From assembly GCA_027623815.1 (NCBI GenBank), contig JAQBUV010000050.1, forward strand, positions 1-18,991: a stretch of DNA of 18,991 nucleotides, written 5' to 3'. The stretch comes from Casp-Chloro-G3 sp002816715. GTDB taxonomy: Bacteria; Chloroflexota; Dehalococcoidia; Lucifugimonadales; UBA3495. The translations under genes and the position numbers were made by a program. Position 1 is the first letter of the stretch. Each line of letters begins with the position of its first letter. Shown here piece after piece: positions 6,800 to 13,189 of this stretch. The notes under the pieces are model-generated. The model was not told the origin of the DNA, searched no databases, and worked only from the letters and a program-made list of their open reading frames with translations.

Positions 6800-8242
6800 A
6801 TGCCCAGACCTAAAGAACAGCAGCGCACCGTTTTCCTGTGCCACGAATGTGGGTACGAAAGTTCCAAGTGGATGGGCTTCTGCCCGTCGCCCGGATGTGG
6901 TTCCGGCGGGCCGCTGTCCGAGACCACCGTCGCACCAACCAGCCCATCTCCTCGACATTCTTGGATCGCCGCTAGCACTGAACCCCTTCAGGAACTGTCC
7001 CAGCTAAACCCGGACGACCAACAGAGAATCTCCTTACCCTCAGACGAGTTGAATCGAGTGCTCGGCGGGGGAATCGTGCCAGGCTCGGTCTCGCTGCTCG
7101 CTGGCGAACCCGGCGTGGGGAAGTCGACCTTGTTGTTGCAGATCGCTCGGTACATATCTGCCACGGCTCAGTCGGTGGTGTACGCCAGCGGGGAAGAATC
7201 ACCCCACCAGATCAAATTGCGTTCCCAACGGTTGGGGATTCCCGGAGAAGGCATTTTCCTGCTTTCCGAAACCGACGTCGAGCAGATACTGGCCCGTTTG
7301 GAAGAATGCCGACCGGCATTGGCCATTGTGGATTCCATCCAGACCTTGTATACCCAGGACGCCCCCTCCGGGCCGGGCAGCGTCGTCCAGGTTCGGGAGT
7401 GCGGCCTCCGGCTGCTGCGTTGGGCCAAGCAGCGCAACGTCCCGTTGCTAATTGCCGGGCATATGACCAAGGACGGTTCCCTGGCTGGGCCTCGTGTTTT
7501 GGAGCACATGGTGGATACCGTCATGTATCTGGAAGGTGAAGACCTTAACTCCTACCGGATCCTCCGCAGTGGTAAAAACCGGTTTGGCTCAACCACTGAG
7601 GTGGGCGTTTTTGAAATGACCGGGCAAGGTCTAATTGAGGTGCCCGACCCTTCTCAGGCGCTGTTGGCCCAACGCTACGAGCATGCGGTGGGAGCCGCCC
7701 TGGTGCCAGTGCTGGAAGGTACCCGGCCCCTCTTGCTGGAAGTTCAGGCCTTGACCTCGCCCTCGTACGCACCGGCCCCCAGAAGGGTGGCCAACGGCGT
7801 AGATTACAACCGGCTGTTGATGCTAACCGCGGTCGCTAGCCGCCGGGCCGCTCTGGATATTGCCGGACAGGACATTATCGTCAGCATTGCCGGCGGTTTC
7901 AAGGTGACCGAACCAGCCATTGACCTGGGCGTAGTCCTGGCGATAGCCTCCAGCCTGCATAACCAACCCATCGACGCCAGTTCGGTAGTGCTTGGCGAGG
8001 TGGGACTGAGCGGAGAACTGCGCAATGTGCCACAGGTGGAAAGACGGTTGCAGGAAGTGTCCCGTCTCGGCTTGGCGCGGTGTATTTTGCCGGAAACAGC
8101 CCGGCGAGATGTGACTCGCTCTCCCAACCTGGAATTGGTTTTCGTCAGTACCGTAAGGGAAGCCATGAATGCAATCTTGGGTAAGTCCAGAAGTCGGAAC
8201 CAAAGTAATCAACCTGCGGCCACCCTTATTGAAGCATCCTGA
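6800..8242 (+). CDS. radA: DNA repair protein RadA (Sms)
   Basis: RadA is a RecA-like hexameric helicase that promotes branch migration of recombination intermediates. The 480-residue product has the expected order: an N-terminal zinc finger (Cys14, Cys17, Cys28, Cys33), a RecA-type ATPase with Walker A GEPGVGKST (102-110), the RadA-specific KNRFG motif (259-263), and a C-terminal Lon-protease-like domain (about 300-455, with GEVGLSGELR) that lacks protease function in this family. Between the zinc finger and the ATPase lies a 40-residue Ser/Pro-rich linker. No ribosome binding site precedes the ATG, which sits 8 nt after a -10 box. The last 20 residues (after ILGKSRSR) are poorly conserved in appearance. 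guaB3 follows after about 105 nt without a visible terminator, so partial read-through is possible. Confidence 0.96.
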   Translation: MPRPKEQQRTVFLCHECGYESSKWMGFCPSPGCGSGGPLSETTVAPTSPSPRHSWIAASTEPLQELSQLNPDDQQRISLPSDELNRVLGGGIVPGSVSLLAGEPGVGKSTLLLQIARYISATAQSVVYASGEESPHQIKLRSQRLGIPGEGIFLLSETDVEQILARLEECRPALAIVDSIQTLYTQDAPSGPGSVVQVRECGLRLLRWAKQRNVPLLIAGHMTKDGSLAGPRVLEHMVDTVMYLEGEDLNSYRILRSGKNRFGSTTEVGVFEMTGQGLIEVPDPSQALLAQRYEHAVGAALVPVLEGTRPLLLEVQALTSPSYAPAPRRVANGVDYNRLLMLTAVASRRAALDIAGQDIIVSIAGGFKVTEPAIDLGVVLAIASSLHNQPIDASSVVLGEVGLSGELRNVPQVERRLQEVSRLGLARCILPETARRDVTRSPNLELVFVSTVREAMNAILGKSRSRNQSNQPAATLIEAS

Positions 8243-8313
8243 TTCCTGTTGGTTTCTGCTGAACCGCCGCACTGAATCGGTTGACTTTTAGCCTCGCCGA
8301 CTGTTAAATTCAT

Positions 8314-8319
8314 TAGAAT
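8314..8319 (+). promoter_or_regulatory. Possible -10 box of guaB3
   Basis: TAGAAT lies 28 nt before the ATG. The only TTGACT (8281-8286) is 27 nt upstream of it, too far for a standard -35, so the promoter is tentative. Confidence 0.3.
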
Positions 8320-8347
8320 ACCCTTTTGAATATGGAGGTTGTCAGAG

Positions 8348-9484
8348 ATGGCCAGACGCCTATTTAAGGAACTTGAACGGTCATATGGCTTTGATGAAGT
8401 GGCCATCGTCCCCGGCGAAGTGACAATCAACCCGGAGATGACCTCCACTAAAATGAACCTTGGAAGGCATTCCTTCGATGCCCCCTTCATCGCATCGGCG
8501 ATGGATGGCGCAGTCTCTCCACGATTCGCCGTGCTGATGCACGAAATGGGCGGGTTGGGCGTGCTCAACGCTGAGGGACTGTATTGTCGATACGAAGACC
8601 CATACTCGGTTCTAGAAGAGATCACCTCCATGTCCAAGGCGGAGGCGACCCAGTACCTGCAACAAGTCTACTCTGAGCCAATAAAGGAACATCTGATTGG
8701 GGCCAGGGTTCAAGAGATCAAACAGTCCGGCGCAGTGTGCGCCGTTTCTTTTACCCCGCAAAACACCAAGCGGTTAAGTCCAATGGCGGTTGAAGCCGGG
8801 GCCGATATCGTCTTTGTCCAATCCACGGTGACCACGGCGCGTCACATGTCCCGCAGCTACAAGGGCCTGATATTCTCCGACTTAATCAACTCCCTCAAGG
8901 TTCCGGTGGTGGTGGGCAACTGCGTCACCTACAACGTAGCTATTGAATTGATGGAAACCGGCATTGAAGGCATTCTAGTCGGCGTGGGGCCGGGAGCCGC
9001 TTGCACCACACGGGAAGTCACCGGAGTGGGCGTTCCTCAGGTGACAGCCACCCTGGAATGCGCCGCCGCTCGCGAGGACTACTTCCATCGGACCGGGCGG
9101 TACGTCGCAGTGATTACCGACGGCGGCATCCGCACCGGCGGGGACGTTTGCAAATCCATAGCCAGTGGCGCTGACGCAGTAATGATCGGGACCCCATTTG
9201 CTCAGGCTGAAGAAGCGCCGGGCCGGGGCTACAACTGGGGAATGGCTAATCCCAATCCTGAGTTGCCCCGAGGTACCCGAATCAAGGTCGGCACCAAAGG
9301 CAGTCTGAAGCAGATTATGTATGGTCCAACTTCAGAGACCAACGGGACGCAAAACCTGGTCGGCGCATTGCGCGTATCAATGGGCATGTGCGGAGCTTAC
9401 ACCATCCGGGACTTCCACAAGGCCGAAATGGTGGTCGCGCCGTCAATCAAAACCGAGGGAAAGTTCTTCCAGATGTCTGACTGA
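8348..9484 (+). CDS. guaB3: GuaB3-family IMP dehydrogenase-like protein
   Basis: A member of the IMPDH/GMP reductase TIM-barrel superfamily, which acts in guanine nucleotide metabolism in the cytoplasm. With 378 residues it has no room for the CBS pair of canonical GuaB. The FDEVAIVPGEVTINP start and the gapped flap region match the GuaB3 subgroup found in Actinobacteria, Cyanobacteria and Chloroflexota. The catalytic loop is GVGPGAACTTREVTGVGVPQ with nucleophile Cys219. The phosphate-binding DGGIRTGGDVCKSIASGADAVMIG follows in two blocks. I chose ATG 8348 because GGAGG (8334-8338) is 9 nt upstream. The in-frame TTG at 8339 touches the ribosome binding site and is unlikely. Whether it works as an IMPDH or a GMP reductase cannot be decided from sequence alone. 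A strong terminator follows. Confidence 0.9.
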   Translation: MARRLFKELERSYGFDEVAIVPGEVTINPEMTSTKMNLGRHSFDAPFIASAMDGAVSPRFAVLMHEMGGLGVLNAEGLYCRYEDPYSVLEEITSMSKAEATQYLQQVYSEPIKEHLIGARVQEIKQSGAVCAVSFTPQNTKRLSPMAVEAGADIVFVQSTVTTARHMSRSYKGLIFSDLINSLKVPVVVGNCVTYNVAIELMETGIEGILVGVGPGAACTTREVTGVGVPQVTATLECAAAREDYFHRTGRYVAVITDGGIRTGGDVCKSIASGADAVMIGTPFAQAEEAPGRGYNWGMANPNPELPRGTRIKVGTKGSLKQIMYGPTSETNGTQNLVGALRVSMGMCGAYTIRDFHKAEMVVAPSIKTEGKFFQMSD

Positions 9485-9516
9485 GGCAACTACGGTCCTA
9501 ATCTAGCCAATGTTTA

Positions 9517-9547
9517 AGGCCGCTGGTTCGCCAGCGGCCTATTTTTT
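9517..9547 (+). terminator. Rho-independent terminator after guaB3
   Basis: A 10-bp stem AGGCCGCTGG/CCAGCGGCCT with a TTCG tetraloop (9527-9530), followed by ATTTTTT. Confidence 0.93.
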
Positions 9548-9562
9548 GTCGCCCGCCCACGT

Positions 9563-9591
9563 TTGACGCGGATACCAATAGTCGCTAGACT
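9563..9591 (+). promoter_or_regulatory. Sigma-70 type promoter of the SDR-selenoprotein unit
   Basis: TTGACG (9563-9568), a 17-nt spacer and TAGACT (9586-9591). The predicted start is near 9598, leaving a leader of about 75 nt before the SDR gene. Confidence 0.6.
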
Positions 9592-9672
9592 AGCTGCCAA
9601 CTAGTAGCATTATCCGGCTGGTGCATTGGGTAACCCGCCCCTAAATTGGGAGCGGAATAAGGAGACGATATT

Positions 9673-10491
9673 ATGGAATTTGGACTTGAAGGCAAGTATG
9701 CATTCGTTGGTGGCGGCGGTCGTGGCATTGGCAAGGCCATCGCTCGTGAGTTGGCTCGGGAAGGCGCCGATGTGGTGATTGCTTCCCGAACCAAGGATCA
9801 ATTGGAGCAGACCGCGCGGGAACTTGAAGACGAGACCGGCCGGCGCATTATCCCAATGGTTCTGGACGTCACCAAAAGGGACCAGGTAGACCGGGTTATC
9901 GCCGATACCGCTCAGCAACTGGGTGGACTGCACATCCTAGTCAACAGCGCGTCACTTCCTGGCGGTTCTCCCAGCGCGATTGGCGCAATCGAAAACCTGA
10001 ACGAAGACGACTTGATCAGCGATTTTGATGTGAAATATGTGGGCGCATTACGCTGTGCCCGTGCGGCCATCCCCTATCTCAAGGAGCAGGGCTGGGGGCG
10101 TATCATCAACATCAGCGGAGGTAACGCCCGCACCGCCGGCAACCTGAGCGGGGGCGCGCGTAACGCATCGCTGGTGCATCTAACCAAGACTCTGTCCAAC
10201 CAGTTGGGCCAGTTTGGAATCACGGTAAACTGCATTCACCCCGGCACCACCCGCACCGAGCGAACGCCAGGCCTGCTGGAAGCCCGGGCGCAGCAGCTAG
10301 GAATCTCGGTGGAAGAGGTAGAAGCGCGCGAATTCGCTCCCGGTTCACCGCGCGGGAACGCCATCTGCCGGATGGTAGACGCTTCGGAGATCGGCTACTT
10401 TACCGCGTTCCTGGCCTCTGACAAAGCCTGGTCGGTTACCGGAGAGGTTATCGCCGCCGGTGGCGGTGTTGGCACGGCAGTCTACTATTAG
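9673..10491 (+). CDS. SDR-fold protein lacking the YxxxK catalytic pair
   Basis: A short-chain dehydrogenase/reductase relative of 272 residues, the usual length for classical SDRs. The Rossmann entry is VGGGGRGIGKA (12-22), with Gly in place of the usual Thr and with an Arg that often goes with NADP preference. The structural NNAG appears as NSAS (about 96-99). Ser148 (NISGG) could be the catalytic Ser. Where classical SDRs have YxxxK, this protein has GGARN (160-164): aligning the following LTK with the usual ALTK puts Gly at Tyr and Asn at Lys. The C-terminal CIHPGTTRTE and SVTGEVIAAGGG blocks are kept. AAGGAG (9659-9664) precedes the ATG. It is the first gene of a probable operon with the UGSC selenoprotein 67 nt downstream. 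Normal dehydrogenase activity by the standard mechanism is doubtful. It may bind a nucleotide or use other residues. Confidence 0.88.
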   Translation: MEFGLEGKYAFVGGGGRGIGKAIARELAREGADVVIASRTKDQLEQTARELEDETGRRIIPMVLDVTKRDQVDRVIADTAQQLGGLHILVNSASLPGGSPSAIGAIENLNEDDLISDFDVKYVGALRCARAAIPYLKEQGWGRIINISGGNARTAGNLSGGARNASLVHLTKTLSNQLGQFGITVNCIHPGTTRTERTPGLLEARAQQLGISVEEVEAREFAPGSPRGNAICRMVDASEIGYFTAFLASDKAWSVTGEVIAAGGGVGTAVYY

Positions 10492-10558
10492 AGTCGGTTA
10501 GACAATGGCGCGAGCTAATTAACCGAGGTTATAGCCAAAAGCAGGAGGGAAATTAGGT

Positions 10559-11101
10559 ATGGTCGCTGAAACTCGCACCATCCAGATTCTGGATCCCCGC
10601 CCGGAAGACATACCCGAGGAAAGGAGTCTCAGCGGGCAGATTCCTACACTGGAAGGCAAAGTAATCGGGCTGCTGGAAAACCGCAAATATCACGCAGATG
10701 CTTTCTTGCAGGAGTTGCAGAAAGTCTTGGAAAAGGACTACGGGGCCAAAAAAGTGGTCTACGCCCGAAAGTTCACCTTCAGCGCACCCTGCGCCGACGA
10801 CACCATTGACTCACTGGTTGAGGAGTGTGACGCCGTAATCCACGGCATTGCCGATTGAGGCTCCTGCACAGCGTGGGGTCTCCACGACACAGTAGTAACC
10901 GAGTCCCGAGGGGTTCCGTCGGTCAGCGTAATAACCAGCGCCTTTACCCGCGCCGCCAATATCCGGGCTGCCTCACTGGGAATGCCGGGAGTGCGCATTG
11001 TGGTGCTGCCCAGCCCACTGGCTTCACGCAGCGTGGCAGGGGTGCATCAGCTAGCCCACGAATACGCGGAAGAAATAGTGGGATTACTGACTACAAATTA
11101 G
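10559..11101 (+). CDS. UGSC-family selenoprotein (in-frame TGA read as selenocysteine)
   Basis: The frame opens at ATG 10559, with AGGAGGG about 9 nt upstream. It meets TGA at 10856-10858 and then stays open for another 80 codons to TAG at 11099-11101. The full product is 180 residues with Sec100. Around it reads GIAD-U-GSC-TAWGLHDTVV, and the U-G-S-C motif gives the family its name; Cys103 can form a selenenylsulfide-type pair with Sec100. Before it comes GKVIGLLENRKYHADAFLQE (33-52); after it come an AANIRAASLGMPGVRIVVLP block and a helical HQLAHEYAEEIVGLL end. Both halves read as one alpha/beta domain. A SECIS-like hairpin follows the TGA. The biochemical role is unknown to me; a thiol or selenol redox or nucleophilic role is inferred from the motif. 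It lies between the SDR-like gene and a large conserved partner. selA, selB, selC and selD are not in the window. Confidence 0.9.
10859..10892 (+). promoter_or_regulatory. Bacterial SECIS-like element
   Basis: A hairpin directly downstream of the TGA: stem CGTGG (10872-10876) with CCACG (10882-10886) and loop GGTCT (10877-10881). A possible lower CTG/CAG stem (10864-10866 with 10890-10892) lies below an internal loop. The loop G-U is about 20 nt after the TGA, within the 16-37 nt range known for SelB-dependent bacterial SECIS. From memory, GGUCU is also the core of the E. coli fdhF SECIS apical loop. Confidence 0.75.
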
Positions 11102-11106
11102 CGATA

Positions 11107-11137
11107 AAGAGTCCCTCCACTTACCGGAGGGGCTCTT
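11107..11137 (+). terminator. Intercistronic hairpin, possible weak terminator or attenuator
   Basis: A stem of 12 pairs (11107-11118 with 11126-11137, one G-U) and a 7-nt loop, starting 5 nt after the selenoprotein stop. It is followed only by ATTTAG rather than a T run, so termination is probably partial. It ends 23 nt before the next start codon and 9 nt before that gene's ribosome binding site. Confidence 0.5.
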
Positions 11138-11160
11138 ATTTAGTCGAAGAGGATACCAAG

Positions 11161-12228
11161 TTGAACCAATCCACCCTTAAGTCACGCCGGATTGACGTGG
11201 CTGACTCATTCGATAAGATACAGGACTATTACGAGGAACAAGGCTGGACTGACGGCTTGCCGGTGGTGCCCGCCACCGAAGATCTGGTCCAGAAAATGTT
11301 GGGCGCGTTTGGGGAAGACCCGGCGCACTCATTGGGGATAATTCAGCCCCGTAATGCGCAGGTCACGCTGGAGAAAGTGGCGGTCAACGCGGTGATGGCC
11401 GGCTGCCGTCCTGAGCATTTTCCAGTGGTGCTGGCCGCCGTTCGGGCCATCATGCAGCCAGCCTTCAACGTTGCGGGCTGTCAGGCAACCACCGGCGGAG
11501 CCGCGCCGGTGATCATCGTCAACGGCCCAATAGCCAAAGAGCTGGGCATCAACGGTGACTCCGGTTGTTTTGGCCCCGGCTACCGGGCCAACGCCGTCAT
11601 TGGGCGGGCATTGCGGCTGGTGATTCGCAATATCGCCGGTCTAATCCCCGGCGACATGGACAAGGCTACCCTGTCCTTACCTGGCAGATATACTTTCTGC
11701 TTCGCTGAGAACGAGGAACGCAGTCCTTGGGAACCTCGCCACGTCGAGCGGGGCCTAGACCCGTCCGCCAGCATGGTGAGCATCACGGCAGTTAGGGCAA
11801 TATATCCCATCATGGAGAGCACCGTTCCCGATGGTAGGGCGGTGCTGCACACTCTGGTAGAGTCGATCAAAACGGTTGGATTTGCCAACTATTACCAGAT
11901 TGGCACCGGCGCGCAGATCACACTCATTATATGTCCAGAGCATGCCGCCGAAATGCACCAGGCCGGGCTTTCCAAGGATGATATACGCTGTTATGTTTTC
12001 GAAAATGCCCGAATGCCGATAAGTCGGCTCCGGGACATAGCCCATTGGGGCAATCGAAACTTGCCGGATTGGATTGATGAAGATAACCCGGACACATTGG
12101 TGCCAGTGGCCCCTCAAGCCGACGATATTGAGGTCTTTGTAGCGGGCGGGGATGGACGCCACTCGGCTTGGCTAGCCGGATGGGGAGTAACCCGGGTTAT
12201 GACTCAGGAGATTACCCTGACTCTGTAA
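11161..12228 (+). CDS. Conserved protein of unknown function, UGSC-associated (GWTDGLPVV family)
   Basis: 355 residues from a TTG start at 11161, with AAGAGGA (11147-11153) 7 nt upstream. A longer call from 10855 would overlap the selenoprotein in another frame and start with arginine-rich shadow sequence, so I reject it. GTG 11197 is an alternative. I recall this family as a conserved hypothetical protein but not its function. Features are the N-terminal YYEEQGWTDGLPVVPATED, LEKVAVNAVMAGCRPEHFPV, NVAGCQATTGGAAPVIIVNG, GINGDSGCFGPGYRANAVIG, a PGDMDKATLSLPGRYTFCFA block and ENEERSPWEPRHVERG. It has many Gly-rich loops, several Cys, no signal peptide and no membrane segment. The second half (about 200-355) looks like an alpha/beta domain. 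It sits in the same transcription unit as the selenoprotein, which suggests joint function. A strong terminator follows. Confidence 0.85.
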   Translation: MNQSTLKSRRIDVADSFDKIQDYYEEQGWTDGLPVVPATEDLVQKMLGAFGEDPAHSLGIIQPRNAQVTLEKVAVNAVMAGCRPEHFPVVLAAVRAIMQPAFNVAGCQATTGGAAPVIIVNGPIAKELGINGDSGCFGPGYRANAVIGRALRLVIRNIAGLIPGDMDKATLSLPGRYTFCFAENEERSPWEPRHVERGLDPSASMVSITAVRAIYPIMESTVPDGRAVLHTLVESIKTVGFANYYQIGTGAQITLIICPEHAAEMHQAGLSKDDIRCYVFENARMPISRLRDIAHWGNRNLPDWIDEDNPDTLVPVAPQADDIEVFVAGGDGRHSAWLAGWGVTRVMTQEITLTL

Positions 12229-12247
12229 TCCTGGTCGAGTCAGTATC

Positions 12248-12287
12248 AAAAGCCCCGGCACGGAAAAACGTGCCGGGGCTTTTCTTT
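12248..12287 (+). terminator. Rho-independent terminator ending the selenoprotein unit
   Basis: A 15-bp perfect stem (12248-12262 with 12269-12283; core GCCCCGGCACG) with a GAAAAA loop and the tail TTTTCTTT. Confidence 0.95.
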
Positions 12288-12583
12288 GCATTGGCGTGCC
12301 GGTATAGGGAACTTTTTGGTTGAAATTATCATCTTATCTGTGACAACGTTTTTCCAGAGGAGTGAGCGTAGGGAGGAGCGTCGAAGAAAATGAGTAGCAA
12401 ATTACAACCGATTGGATGGCGGGTTCGTAGTAATAAGTAAGTGCCCAGGAAGACACAACTCAAACAAACTGGTCGTGGCAGACTCCCAACGGAAAACACA
12501 CTGAATAAGTGGGTAGATTACGGGATAGTCCCTGTACACTGTCAAACAATCTAGTTGTATAAAACCCAACTGACATACTAACA
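12288..12583. other. Intergenic region, no gene seen
   Basis: About 300 nt of moderate to low GC. A purine-rich stretch with GGGAGGAG precedes an ATG at 12390, but that frame closes after 16 codons (MSSKLQPIGWRVRSNK). A 62-codon minus frame at 12402-12590 has no gene-like features. No RNA family is recognised. Confidence 0.5.
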
Positions 12584-12613
12584 TTGACAAACCGTAATTC
12601 CGTTCGTTAGCCT
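12584..12613 (+). promoter_or_regulatory. Possible promoter of the small zinc-ribbon gene
   Basis: A perfect TTGACA (12584-12589), then an 18-nt spacer and TAGCCT (12608-12613) as a weak -10. TAATAT (12613-12618) is closer to consensus but 23 nt away. Confidence 0.4.
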
Positions 12614-12643
12614 AATATTTCCCAGGATTGGAGGGATTCCCTA

Positions 12644-12922
12644 ATGACCCAACCAGCACCAGCGCCATCACCCATAGCAGAACAGCTTGAACAACAAGTA
12701 GAGCCTAGTTGCCGGCATCACTGGGTAATCCAGCCCGCAACCGGGCCGGTTAGCCAAGGAGACTGCCAAATTTGCGGCGAGGCCCGGGAATTCAAAAACT
12801 ACATCGAAGCATCTACGTGGGGCGACGACAAGTCGGGTAGCCGGACCACTGCCCGCGCCAAAGCCGATGTAAATCGCACCGTATCCAAGGTCGTGGTCGA
12901 AGAAGACGAGGTAGAAGAGTAA
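12644..12922 (+). CDS. Small zinc-ribbon-like protein (CRHHW motif)
   Basis: 92 residues. GGAGGG (12630-12635) precedes the ATG by 8 nt, and a terminator follows. The core is CRHHWVIQPATGPVSQGDCQ plus ICGEAREFKNYI: Cys23, His25/His26, Cys41 and Cys44 make a plausible single zinc site. The N-terminus is Pro/Ala-rich. The C-terminus is basic to Thr-rich (SGSRTTARAKADVNRTV) and ends in an acidic tail (VVVEEDEVEE). Similar small CRHHW proteins occur, as I recall, in Chloroflexota genomes without a known role. A regulatory or nucleic-acid-binding role is only inference. It is a free-standing gene. Confidence 0.8.
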   Translation: MTQPAPAPSPIAEQLEQQVEPSCRHHWVIQPATGPVSQGDCQICGEAREFKNYIEASTWGDDKSGSRTTARAKADVNRTVSKVVVEEDEVEE

Positions 12923-12962
12923 CCGAACCACTGGCCAACCATACCCGTTCTTGATAGCACGG

Positions 12963-13001
12963 AAAGCAGGCGGCCCGATAAGTGTCAGCCTGCTTTTCCT
13001 T
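12963..13001 (+). terminator. Terminator after the small zinc-ribbon gene
   Basis: Stem AAAGCAGGC (12963-12971) with GCCTGCTTT (12988-12996), a 16-nt loop and a TCCTTT tail. Confidence 0.75.
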
Positions 13002-13045
13002 TAGGTAAAGCATATCAACCTCCCGGCCTCCCGGCCCTCGACTTA

Positions 13046-13076
13046 TGGATTTTGAAGGCCGTTAAAACAAAATCCA
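13046..13076. repeat. Short inverted repeat upstream of dnaE
   Basis: TGGATTTTG (13046-13054) is the reverse complement of CAAAATCCA (13068-13076), with 13 nt between. Just before it are two tandem CCTCCCGG octamers (13019-13034). It lies upstream of the dnaE -10 box and could be an operator; the evidence is weak. Confidence 0.4.
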
Positions 13077-13123
13077 AACCTTCATGCCTTCAGGCCATTA
13101 ACCCCTTGCCAATGAGCCTAAGG

Positions 13124-13129
13124 TATAAT
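13124..13129 (+). promoter_or_regulatory. -10 box of dnaE
   Basis: A perfect TATAAT about 60 nt before the dnaE start. No good -35 hexamer is present at 16-18 nt, so an activator or an unusual -35 is possible. Confidence 0.5.
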
Positions 13130-13189
13130 ATCTTTTACGTCCTGGGGAAACATGGGGGATTTGTTGACTGAGGGGAGGCTGACCAAGTA

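Noticed and set aside
8339..8347. TTG start for guaB3
   Set aside because: It directly touches GGAGG, leaving no spacing; ATG 8348 has ideal spacing.
10559..10858. A 99-residue protein ending at TGA 10858
   Set aside because: The reading continues in the same family past the TGA with the UGSC motif and a SECIS-like hairpin, so the TGA is better read as Sec.
10855..11160. N-terminal extension of the partner gene in its own frame
   Set aside because: It lies out of frame over the selenoprotein, is rich in Arg/Gly/Ser without pattern, and has no ribosome binding site at its start.
12402..12590. 62-residue minus-strand frame in the gap before the zinc-ribbon gene
   Set aside because: No start signal or family resemblance; probably chance.
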